Assembly: GCF_963675165.1 (NCBI RefSeq)
Contig: NC_087377.1
Coordinates: 4,157,899 to 4,221,898, forward strand
Reading direction: 5' to 3'
DNA from: Halichondria panicea
Taxonomy: Eukaryota > Porifera > Demospongiae > Suberitida > Halichondriidae
Length of the DNA stretch: 64,000 nucleotides
Both the position numbers and the translations under genes were made by a program. Below, piece after piece: positions 9,930-19,520 of this stretch. Below the pieces are notes generated by a model that saw nothing but the letters and a program-made list of their open reading frames with translations, made no database searches and was not told the DNA's origin. Positions within the stretch are counted from its first letter, which is position 1. The number at the start of each line of letters is the position of its first letter.

Positions 9930-10965
9930 CCTCAAGAACGAAAAAACATAAATCTATATAATATATATAGGTGTTGGCATTGTTTGAAGTGGTACAAGTC
10001 CATCAAGGGTGGGTGGGTTGTTCAGATTGCACGGTCCTCGAGGGGAGAGGTGTCCTGATCATACAGCACTAATCCATGTATTGTATGGCGTATGATATTC
10101 TGTAGTTAGAATACCTATACTACAACTTGTGGGCTGGGCTTTAGGCAAAAAATACAGCTCTGAAACCCTTAGGCGTAACAGAAATATCGAAGACCACTAA
10201 CTAGTCTGACATGCTTCAATTATGACTGTTTCAATTATGACTATAGTTGCAAAGTTAAATATTTCTGCACTATTAATTAACATACAATTACGAATTGAAA
10301 TGTCATTCCAGCTGTAATAAACATTAAGAACCTAGTTTGGGGCAGCCGGTACTGCATGGCCAGTATATATACGGAATAGCAAGTGGCCGCATTTCAGGGT
10401 GAGTTTTGTGCAGTAAAAAAATTAGCTAGCAACCTAAATGGCCAGTATATAATTATAAAAGTGGCCGTACTTAGTTAGAGAGCTGGAATAGCGAGAGTTT
10501 ATACTGAGAATGATGCTCTATGCATAGATCATTCACCCCGTGCGTTGGTTGAGCTTCATTGTGCAAGAAAATCACAGCTGGAGCAAATCATATGATGAAT
10601 GCCGGCTCTCACTGTCATGGTCAACGCTTGAGAATAGAAGAAATATATATCCTCTCCTGCTGCCAAACATAAAATATTCCACAAGATGGACTGCTTGCGT
10701 CACACCACCTGTCACTACTCTGCAAGCGCTAGGATAAACTGCTACAGATATACTCATACTATGCTAATATTTAATTTTTTTGGCTTTCATTATTTTAACC
10801 ATCATCTTTAAATGATTATAACCCCTCTCATTTATAACTCCCTCTCATTTATAACTCTATAATAGCTAATAACTTTGGTTTTTGTGTTCAATGTTCAATG
10901 TAATTATAACGATGTTAATTTGCAAAAACTACAATGAGGTCACTGCACTTTTAAATTAGTCTCTC
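9930..10965. other. No gene seen
   Basis: AT-rich sequence with ATAATTATA-type motifs. The first about 130 bases extend the similarity to 59,650-59,730 ('catgctcctcaagaac'). Two copies of 'ggccagtatata' occur near 10,358 and 10,440. No coding frame, RNA gene or clear repeat boundary could be supported. Confidence 0.5.
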
Positions 10966-10969
10966 TTCC

Positions 10970-11440
10970 TCACACCTACAAAGTCACTTCTATTTTAACC
11001 GCTTACCAAAACTATGGAACAAGCTACCTCCTATTGACTTAACTCTATCATCAAAATGTATAAAACACCTCATATTTAAATTTCTCTGGTCTCATTTCAT
11101 AAAAAACTTGACATCTGCCATCACCCGTCGACGCTGCACTCTTTTCAGCCTGAATTGTTCCTGCAGTACTAAATGCGGTGAGTTACTGTTACATATATCA
11201 GCACCTAGAGTCCATAATAAAATGTAAAAAGCTGTTTCCAGTGGAATGCTTTACCCTCAAACATTGTAAGCTGCACTACCTTGACCTCATTTAAGTCAGC
11301 ACTTAGACGTCACCTCATGTAAAACAATTTATTTTATATTTCTGTGTTTTTATTTTTGTGCAACGGGGAGCACCTCGAGAGGCTGTAAAGCGTGACCCTT
11401 TCCCATCTGGATAAAATCTCATTGATTGATTGATTCTTCG
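10970..11440 (+). mobile_element. LINE 3' fragment (reverse-transcriptase C-terminus)
   Basis: From about 10,992 the plus strand reads YFNRLPKLWNKLPPIDLTLS, followed by LIFKFLWSHFI and NCSCSTKCG. This is the conserved C-terminal signature of CR1/L2/jockey-type LINE reverse-transcriptase ORFs (R.P.LWN.LP, then a Cys-rich end). The 3' part has 'tctggataaaatctcattgattgattgatt', a short simple-repeat tail typical of such elements. The 5' part is missing, as usual for target-primed reverse transcription. The family call rests on motif memory only. Confidence 0.7.
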
Positions 11441-11721
11441 ATATTTACATGCATGCACCATGTAATAAAACCCTCTAGGCAGAATATTCGGAGATAGACC
11501 AGTACACTCAGGAGCCAACCACCAGTGAGGGGATAGATACCACCACCAGAGAAGGCCACTGATGAATATGGATGTTGTTGAAATGGCTGGGGATTATGAT
11601 TCGCCAAAAAGCTGTTTCACCGCTAGGACTACCGTCACCATTAACTACGTTTAACCTTACATTTAGCCACTTCTTTACTAGTACAAGAATCCTTGACAAT
11701 TTGAGTAGAACAAGTTTTGAG

Positions 11722-12316
11722 TTGCCAACGAATTAGAAAAAAAAAACCAACAAGATTTGGAAGATAAGGAACTCCTAGACCAATTAAGAGCAGGAATACG
11801 ATGTAAGTGTAATGTTCTGTATGTACATGTATGACACTGTACTGTCTCGTACGAAGATGCTGAAATTAACTGAATATTGACGTTAATATTTACTATATTC
11901 CCACGTTAGTGTAGAGTTCATGAATGGAGTTTATGAACTCTCGACCAATGTGTCTGGTGCAGCACACAAATTTTGCATGCCTGGGGCTGTATATGTTATT
12001 TTCTGTGTATCGTACAGCTGTTGAATAATGATGTAGTGACGTAAGTGTGGTGCGATGATAGAACGTACAAGTTGTTAATAAAATACTCCATTGAATTTGC
12101 GTTGTAAGAACTAGCTGTCATTCCACTTAAAGATATACATGTGTGTTAAAAGTTTCTTATTATATTGTTATGTTTGCAGATCATGTGTATCGAAAGTTTT
12201 TGACCAAACCAGAATGTAAACTCGAGCTATATTCAGATAGAGAAAACAAGAAGTGGACGAGCGCTCTGAAGAAGCGCTCAGCGCTTTTATTTGTTACAAA
12301 AAAATTATTTTATTGA
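11722..12316 (+). CDS. Candidate two-exon gene end, unrecognised
   Basis: Exon a (about 11,722-11,802) encodes VANELEKKNQQDLEDKELL followed by DQLRAGIR, and ends at a GTAAGT donor. Exon b begins after TTTGCAG at 12,180, in matching phase. It encodes HVYRKFLTKPECKLELYS, DRENKKWTSALKKRSALL and stops at 12,314-12,316. The matching phase and good sites support splicing. The intron (377 bp) is long for this window. The product is charged and has no signature I recognise. It could belong with the exon at 12,603, but the stop codon here argues for separate transcripts or alternative splicing. Confidence 0.3.
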
Positions 12317-12602
12317 CTGCGCAGACACTAGTAACCAGGCCTAGTTTTGCCTAACCGGACCATGACCATCTGAGCCCTTCTGTGAGCAACCTTAACCAAC
12401 ACTCTTCGACTCTTGACTGAGGTACGAACTTCAAATAAACCAAGACAGGGATATTGATCCCAGAAGGCTCCTGACAGATGGCTGAGTGTATTTATTTAGC
12501 TTGTTCATTATAATTATAGGTACGTGTATAGATTATTGCTATTGGAGGGCCTACCTGATAATTATAGCTTTAAAGTGTATTGTATGTTTGTACTCCTTGT
12601 AG

Positions 12603-13103
12603 GTCACCGACTTCTTCGGGTTCAGGATTATGAAGGCCCTTAATTATATTTTAAGCGAATACGGCTACAACCTCATTGTGGAACAAGTAACTGCAGAAAG
12701 TCCATACTCCCTAACTGCGGAAAGTCCATACTCCCTAACTGCAGAAAGTCCATTCTCCGTTCAGTATCAAATTGAGGCATATCCTGCGGGAATGAAAAAA
12801 ACAAGTTCTCGAGTTTTAAAGTGCAAATTTTGTGGGTTCCCTGATTTTGTTTTGAGGTCAGGCCACAGGAGACGTATGGCTGACGTCCAGAGAATTCGAG
12901 CGGTTGGGGAGACCCAATCCAAGCCCGGTATACACAGTGTCCAGGATGCAATTGCCCAGGCCGGTATCTATGCCACTGGGGTGCTGACTGCCTCTGAGCC
13001 AGGTCACCCTCTGACGAAACTAGTAACCATTGAGAAATATTTTTGCGTTGCTGTTCGTAAATCGGTACAACGATCAAAATCGATCAAGCATGGCTTAAAT
13101 TGA
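12603..13103 (+). CDS. Terminal exon with an 8-residue coding repeat
   Basis: A TTGTAG acceptor ends at 12,602. The frame then runs 166 codons to a stop at 13,101-13,103. The N-terminal part (VTDFFGFRIMKALNYILSEY) looks like an ordered domain. It is followed at 12,691-12,763 by three tandem 24-base units encoding TAESPYSL, TAESPYSL and TAESPFSV, then a CKFC pair, an Arg-rich patch (SGHRRRMADVQRIR) and an Ala/Gly/Thr-rich tail. The minisatellite is in frame. No family recognised. Upstream exons were not identified, but the exon is open and has normal codon usage. It may be a genuine host gene. Confidence 0.4.
   Translation, partial: VTDFFGFRIMKALNYILSEYGYNLIVEQVTAESPYSLTAESPYSLTAESPFSVQYQIEAYPAGMKKTSSRVLKCKFCGFPDFVLRSGHRRRMADVQRIRAVGETQSKPGIHSVQDAIAQAGIYATGVLTASEPGHPLTKLVTIEKYFCVAVRKSVQRSKSIKHGLN
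12691..12763 (+). repeat. 24-bp coding minisatellite, three units
   Basis: Three tandem units read 'actgc(a/g)gaaagtccat(a/t)ctcc', with the last more diverged. Each encodes eight residues, so changes in copy number leave the frame intact. Confidence 0.8.
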
Positions 13104-13153
13104 TCATCAAAACATAATTATGTTTTCCAATCTCACGTCATTATGAGAAATAT

Positions 13154-13489
13154 TCATCTGGCGCAATTTTCAGCTATGTTTGCAAGTAGTTCTTTCAAAC
13201 ATTTTTTTGCATCAATTCGTTTTAAAGGACCGTGCGGAAAATAACTATAAACATAGCATACGGGTTGAGGATCAACGTTTAACATTAATCTCCGCATTGA
13301 AAGAGCTTGGAATTCTACATTACTCATCAAATCCTTAATATTATTGACTTCAACTTGGCAATATAAAAGTTTGATAACCTCATGTTTGTTTGTCACAACT
13401 ATGTGTGTAGCAGAAGATATTTGCTCATAATCACGTCCAAAAGCACTTAAATCTGTGGGGGATAATGTCATCATATGTTCCTTTGGCAT
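13154..13489 (-). CDS. Uncharacterised 111-residue ORF
   Basis: A single uninterrupted frame runs from an ATG at 13,489 to a TGA at 13,154-13,156. The protein has a globular composition with several Cys (one each near residues 44, 78, 95 and 109), hydrophobic segments and a C-terminal helix (KKCLKELLANIAENCAR). I recognise no domain. It is not duplicated elsewhere in the window. It may be a small gene or one exon of a decayed transposon gene. Confidence 0.35.
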   Translation of the reverse strand: MPKEHMMTLSPTDLSAFGRDYEQISSATHIVVTNKHEVIKLLYCQVEVNNIKDLMSNVEFQALSMRRLMLNVDPQPVCYVYSYFPHGPLKRIDAKKCLKELLANIAENCAR

Positions 13490-13499
13490 AATTATAGTA

Positions 13500-14540
13500 G
13501 CTAGCTAGATCTGATTTCGTGCGTGCAGCTAAACCGCGCCGCATTAGATGTGCAATCAATATAATTATAACTGTACGCGACATTTCGCACTAAAATTACG
13601 AACCTCTCCTAAACAACACAAAGCTCTAACAATAACCCTTCAGTATGATCGGCTAGCGGCGATAATTTTCAACTTCTATACAAAAAATCCATGCAATTCA
13701 ATCAACAATAAAGTGTGTGCCATGAAAAATATACACCCGTATAAATTAATTAACGCTGTGGGTACGCGAATAGCACACATTCGTGCGTTTTCTTATAGAT
13801 GGGTAAAATTAGTGTTGCTGGCTATTTATATAATGGTATAATCAAATTATCTCTTCAACATCAGTTGTTAAAATTCTGTGAACAGATCTATCTCGCATGT
13901 GTATCTCGCATGTGTATAGAGTGTATGTATGGAAATTTGGTACGACCTTGTAGTGAAAGTATTTTATAGAAATTCAATCAAGTCAACCATGTATACGCAC
14001 TCATTATAATAATTATCATTCTTATGCAGCTGTTGTGTCAAGAGTGGGGAGTGGTCTAGAGTTCATGAACTCTAACACGGACCTTATCACTTTTGTTTTT
14101 TGTTATCTTTCATTATCATAAATCATATATTATCATCATCATTCCGTTTCCAATCCCTTCCTTTTCTATCTATGCAATCTGCAATCACCAATCCACCATA
14201 AAGCCTATACATATACCCCCACGGTGGTGCTAGAGTCAGCTGAGAAAAGAATCTCAATTTAATTAACCCCCCCATTTCAGACTATAAGCCGTGTGATCTA
14301 AAAGCTGCTGTCCACTGTAAAGCTTCTAAAAGAGCTAAAAGAGAAATACATATTTATAATCCTGTGCAGATAGATCTTAGCCAAGAAGAAGTATAAGTGC
14401 TTAATAAAAGAGATTTAAAGCACAACAAGATCGAAAAGTTCGTCCCACCCAGAAACGAAGCCCAAAATTTCGCAACCAAAACACAAGGTACGTACAATAC
14501 ATGCGTATTATGATTGTATATAAGACCACATACTTAATTC
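13500..14540. other. No convincing gene
   Basis: An open frame of 97 codons (13,548-13,841, plus) lacks support. Notable simple features are 'gtgtatctcgcatgtgtatctcgcatgtgtat'-like tandem words at about 13,895 and a 'gttcatgaactct' palindrome at about 14,061, related to 'gttcatgaatggagtttatgaactc' near 11,910. No RNA gene seen. Confidence 0.4.
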
Positions 14541-14553
14541 TCTTTTATATAGC

Positions 14554-14813
14554 CACAACAAGTTGAGCTTGTGGAGGGGTATGGAGTATTCAAGTCAAGG
14601 AGGCAGTTGGACGAGGCTGTTGACCATGCAGAGCTGCAAATCTCCCACCCGATTAATGAGAAATTTATTGAATGTTTTTTCTCTCCGAGTATTCTGGCAT
14701 CATCCTCCTTGTTACGGAACAAGAAATATTATAAAGCACTCACCTCCTCTACTGAGTGTCTCTTGATAATGAATAATTTTGCCCTCGTGCTTGTGCATGC
14801 TCTGCGTAGTTAA
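14554..14813 (+). CDS. Candidate terminal exon, unrecognised
   Basis: An acceptor ending TTATATAG precedes 'ccacaacaagttgag'. The frame then encodes PQQVELVEGYGVFKSRRQLD, EAVDHAELQISHPINEKFIE and a further 42 residues to the TAA at 14,811-14,813. It has balanced composition and looks like coding sequence. A possible upstream exon ends at a GTACGT donor at about 14,487, but its open phases do not join convincingly. Function unknown. Confidence 0.3.
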
Positions 14814-14819
14814 GGCCCG

Positions 14820-17705
14820 GGTCTGGCTGTAAATACCAAAATTTAACACTATGTTCATACTGCTGTATTATTTGCAATATACAGTGTATGCTGCATCAAA
14901 ATGATCCAAAATGAAGCTCAATGTTTTCTTTTTCCAAAAAACTAATTAGCTTAATTCAATTATGCTAATTAGCCCCAAAAATGGTGATGACGTCATGCCA
15001 AGAAGAACTACAAATGCGGCCATAAAGATAAGATCAAGCTTCAAAAACAAGGCTAGATGAACTTATCATTGCTAGGTACTAATATCCGGCGGGGGAAGAG
15101 TAGGAGTTACTGTATTCTTGAGATACACAGCATAGCCTACCTCTAGAGTGGCTGTCAGAGCTAAAGAAGCCAGTATAGCTAAGGCAGTTTTGCTCATATT
15201 GACTTCCCCCGCTGGAAATATAATCATGACAACCTACTCTATCTTTTGAGGGCCTAAACAACTAGTCTTACCTTGTGCAAGTCCACCGCATTTGTTGCTA
15301 AAGATTCTGTACAATAGTTCCAGCAGCTAGCTAAGCAAGTACCTTGACTTCTTCTTGACACTTGACATCAATTGCAATGAATAACATTAATAATGGTTAT
15401 GAATCTCATTAACACTACATAATCTACATCATCTACATTAAATGTTGGTAATGAATAAAATTAATCTTATCAGTGCCTGACCCAGGCCTTAACTACACAG
15501 AGTGTGTTTTAACGTACAATAACAACTTATTCCAATCAAGAATTCCTCCGATCAATTATTGTAAGATCTGTAATAACTTTTGACGCTATGGCATATAACT
15601 ATTTGAAAGAAAAAAACGATTACAGATAACATTTCATTTGCGTCATGAAACATCCTTAACTAATCAAAACAACCCCACGCTCCGACCTACACACACAGGG
15701 CAATACATCCACTAAATAATGAACCTACTATGTACAGTACATTACACACGTGTGTAACTATTAGAACTATTATCAGCCCTAGCTCTCACTTGGCAAAAAC
15801 CCACGATAATGTGACCCATGGCCTGAAAGTCGAATGTTTCATCGCAGTTGAAGACAAGTACAAAGCGTCCTAGATAATTTTGCATATTATACGTATCTCA
15901 ACAGCACAAAATAACCTAGAAAAGAAAATATGGACACCTTATTGTAGGTGCTGGTCTAACATAATATACATAATCGTATAAAAATAAATGTTTTCGCAAC
16001 AGTTTATGGACAGGAAAAGGCTCAAAACCAGGGGCTAGCAGTATCCATGGCAAAGTATCAACATACTGGAGGGCCAGATATAACCAGATCCTTCTTTTTC
16101 ATTCCATAGAGAGAGACTTCAATTTGATGGCATATTTGTTACGAACAGCTTGGCTAGATTTTTTCTTCAGCGTGACTAGCTTCTCTACCTTGGCCTACTC
16201 ATAGTTAGAAGAGGAATGCCTACGAACTGTCTGCCATGCCTGCACATAATTATAACCTTCGTTTCTCCAGTTTCTAACGTTTATCTCTGGCTCTTGTTGA
16301 ATAGTAGAAATCTGCCCACATATTTTTTTTCTTTCATTTTCTGCTTAAATTAAATCCCAGGGGGGCAAAATACGCAACCCTGACAGATACTGAACGCAGT
16401 TTGTGCATAATAATTGTACATACAAACATATATTATATATCATAATTATATTGTAGAAAGAAGTTGGTGATGCTAAGTAATGGTGATGCTAAGTAATGAA
16501 GTATGTTTTCCGTCTTTTCTGTACAAGACGTAACTATATTATAATAATATAGGAAGCTGATGAACCTTTTCTCAAGAATTTACTTGGATTCCAAATAATA
16601 CTGGGTGAAGGTCTAATTGGCCCTGTCTATCCAAGGCCGCACTCCGCATTGAATCTCTTCTGATTATCAGTGTACCTACTACTTCCCATCCCAGTGCATC
16701 CGGCCAGAAATTTGAGAAAAAAAGAAATTATTCAGTAAGTGCTCATCACGTACTGCATGCACGTTACCGTACTTACAAGCCAATTAATCACCCACACTAC
16801 GTTGAATTCCCCTCCCCCACAGAATGGCCGAACCCGTTAGTACAAATATTTGTTCCTTTAATTAGAGCCAATCAATTATCGGAGGAAATATCTCCTACAC
16901 AAGAGCTGGAAAACAGAAATGGTCCCTCAGACAATGGCCAAGGGCAACAACTTTCTGGAAAAGGATCCAGTGCAAACCTTCTTGTCTATAATCAACTGTC
17001 TACTATAATAATGTATAATTATTGCTTGGGTAACACCTTGGCTACAAGTGGCAGTTTCAATTGACCTCTTGCTTTTTTGAGATGTACGGCAATCCTGGGA
17101 TTGCTTAATATCGAAATAAAGTCTGCAATGGATTTGTTGAAGGGGTGCTATAGGGTAGAACAGATCACAGACAAGGTAATACCCACTGTTACAGCAGTTT
17201 GTGTCGACATTTTCAGTTGTAATAGTATCCATTGAAAACCAATTATAAATCTAGAATGCGCCCTCATGCAGGGAATACATAGAACTGCCCTCGGGTAAAC
17301 AAATTCAATGGCTGCCTTGTAACGGCTATACAAAAAAAATTTCAGATAATAAGTTAGAGGAGATATTGAAGTTACTTCTTATGAAAGAAAACCAAAATCC
17401 TAAAATATTTTACTTTGTAGTGTACTGAACATTATTAGTTTGCTCCATAAGGGTTGTTTTCCTAGGCCCTGTCACATATAGTGATGGTTTTGCAAGGCCC
17501 TGAAATCACTTGGAAACTTTCTAAACAGTGTCTAAACATTTAGGATCATGGCAGTGGTGAGTGAGTATATAATTAGATCTATCTAAATTAGATTAGAAAA
17601 TTATGTAGCAAAGAAAATCATGTAGCAAAAATGTTGATAAGAACAGAACTAGACAGGTGAGGTTAAGCGATCTAGCTACGTACGTACCTAGCTAAGTACA
17701 TAGAT
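14820..17705. other. Long gene-poor stretch
   Basis: I find no supported gene. There is an imperfect inverted pair of about 18 bases at 15,082-15,099 ('atatccggcgggggaag') and 15,205-15,223 ('cttcccccgctggaaatat'), enclosing about 105 bases. It may be a small foldback element. A 35-base stretch, 'gggaatacatagaactgcc' followed by 'ctcgggtaaacaaat', at 17,269-17,306 recurs at 18,074-18,108. The remainder is AT-rich with dispersed TAATTA motifs. Confidence 0.4.
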
Positions 17706-17711
17706 TTGAAA

Positions 17712-17984
17712 ATGAGGATTTCTATACATCTATTCCTGGCATTAGCTATAGCAGTGGCTACTATAGTTTGTGTTACTACATTTGGTAACACTAGAGCTAC
17801 ATCGGTATTAAACAATCAAGAGAACACTATTGATCAAGTTTATCTTCACTCGAGTCTCACAACTACAACAACGCCTAATGTTCTCCAGATACAACCTCTC
17901 GTAAGATTATCACTTGAGGAGAGCATTTCTGAAGACATTGCATTTCAGTGCTCCATGTCTTTATTCAGTTATATAAGGCGCTGA
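17712..17984 (+). CDS. Candidate secreted-peptide first exon
   Basis: From the ATG at 17,712 the frame encodes 90 residues. The first 20 or so (MRISIHLFLALAIAVATIVC) have the make-up of a signal peptide: a basic N-terminus, a long hydrophobic core and a small-residue end. The following part is Thr/Asn/Gln-rich. A GTAAGA donor follows QPL at about 17,901, so the true exon may end there and the rest could be intron. No mature-domain signature is seen. The stretch sits between two copies of a 35-base repeat (17,269 and 18,074). Confidence 0.35.
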   Translation: MRISIHLFLALAIAVATIVCVTTFGNTRATSVLNNQENTIDQVYLHSSLTTTTTPNVLQIQPLVRLSLEESISEDIAFQCSMSLFSYIRR

Positions 17985-18572
17985 AAAATGAGAAACAACT
18001 TCAACTAAGCTTTACATCATCTGATTCTGAGGCTGATATAGACGAACCACAACAAACACAACAAAAAGCGAGGGAATACATAGAACTGCCCTCGGGTAAA
18101 CAAATCTATACACACGTATAAAAAAATACTTTATTTTCTGTCGTTTTAGTTCCATTATATACACAGCAGGCCCACTTAGGAAACAATCATGCAGGAGAAG
18201 CACTATGCAGGTAGAATCTTGAACCAGGCCGTGTTAGAAAAGTATATATGACATTTAAAGCTCTTTTAAGCACACTGATCAATCTTACCACTTTGAGTCT
18301 CAGAATTGGTCTGTTCGCATGCAGTGTCAGTTGTTGGGGCAAGTATTAATTTCTAATTGCGGGTCGCGGGTACTCGGATGCTTATTATTATAGCATAACT
18401 ACATCTGTCTCTACACACTTGCCTCCCAATAGCATGCAAGACAACTATCACAGCCAATGCTTTCACTTGTAGATAAATCAGTGAGGACCTTTTTGCAACA
18501 GTGTGAATGAAAGTGTACCATGCTACTGCTATTGACTCATAACGTCCTCGAAGGTTTACTGCCAATGGGTCT
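17985..18572. other. No gene seen
   Basis: It contains the second copy of the 35-base direct repeat (18,074-18,108). No supported coding or RNA feature. Confidence 0.4.
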
Positions 18573-19520
18573 TAGTCGGTTGCACATGCGCATAATTTTA
18601 ATTTTGGTTCTGTATTAGAAAATTGATAAGTAATTGACCCCCCCCCCCCAACCACATACGTGCTTAATGTTAAACTATCTCAAAACCTAATCGCAGTCAC
18701 GTTAGCCCTGACCTCTAGTGCGACAGAGTCCGTGGGGCACATGACACCAGCATAGATTGCCAAAAATTATTTGCGTTGATATCCCTTTAACATTAAATTT
18801 AATGTTATAATAATATCCGTACATCGGATATGACACTCTAGTGACCGTAGTTAATGTGATACACTGTACATGAGAGGTTTTATAATTATGCAGTGGGGTG
18901 GGTGAATTTCCCTTGCTAGCTGACATGGAAGGGAAAATAATGAGCCAACAGTTTTTTAATTAACCTTCTCCTCCAAACACTTTAGCGTCCCCCCTTTACT
19001 TATATTTCAAAAGCTAGATGGCATCAATGTTTTCATTCTGAAAAGCTAAACAAAAACAATCTCCCAAGAGGACCCTCTTATAATTATAATGCTTAATTCA
19101 TATTTCCTCCAAACAATCAATTCTATAGACAGTATACACTTTGCCCACTTATTTTATGTGTATATTCCTAATTTATGTATATTCCTAATTTAACATAATT
19201 ATAATTATGTATGGGCAAAGTGTAATACCTGTTTCACCTTATAATTATCACAGTGCTCAGGCAATGGTAAAGAGATGGACACACCAGACTTGAGTTTCAT
19301 TCATGATTTTCTGTCACAGATCTTGATCCTTTGATATCGTAGAAAGGGACTTGCAAGCGGCAGTATTATTATCCATCAGTCTGCAGATGTGCACTGGGAA
19401 TAATTACACACTATTCAAAGTGATAAGGACAGTGTTCAATGTGTTAACAAAGCAGCTATTGTGTGGTGCACTAATTGCCCAACAGCAAAACCACAATAGA
19501 TAATAATTTCTAAAGCCTAA
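18573..19520. repeat. Segment repeated at 63,023-63,990
   Basis: Both copies begin 'cggttgcacatgcgcataattttaattttgg', share a C-run near the start (11 C here, about 20 in the second copy) and then stay closely similar to the end of the window. The first 50 bases also occur at 9,870-9,920. No coding sequence was recognised in either copy, so any role is structural or ancestral. Confidence 0.9.
19136..19223. repeat. Small foldback element with 12-bp inverted ends
   Basis: 'acactttgccca' at 19,136-19,147 is repeated in inverse at 19,212-19,223. The copy at 63,612-63,671 has the same ends but a shorter middle, because one 'tgtatattcctaattt' unit is missing. It may be a miniature inverted-repeat element or a regulatory hairpin. 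The flanks contain 'TA' on both sides. Confidence 0.5.

Noticed and set aside
10540-10737. 65-codon plus frame near 10,540
   Set aside because: No splice sites, no relative and no domain; expected by chance.
12673-13077. 134-codon minus-strand open frame
   Set aside because: It lies opposite the plus terminal exon with the TAESPYSL repeats. The plus frame has an acceptor and better composition.
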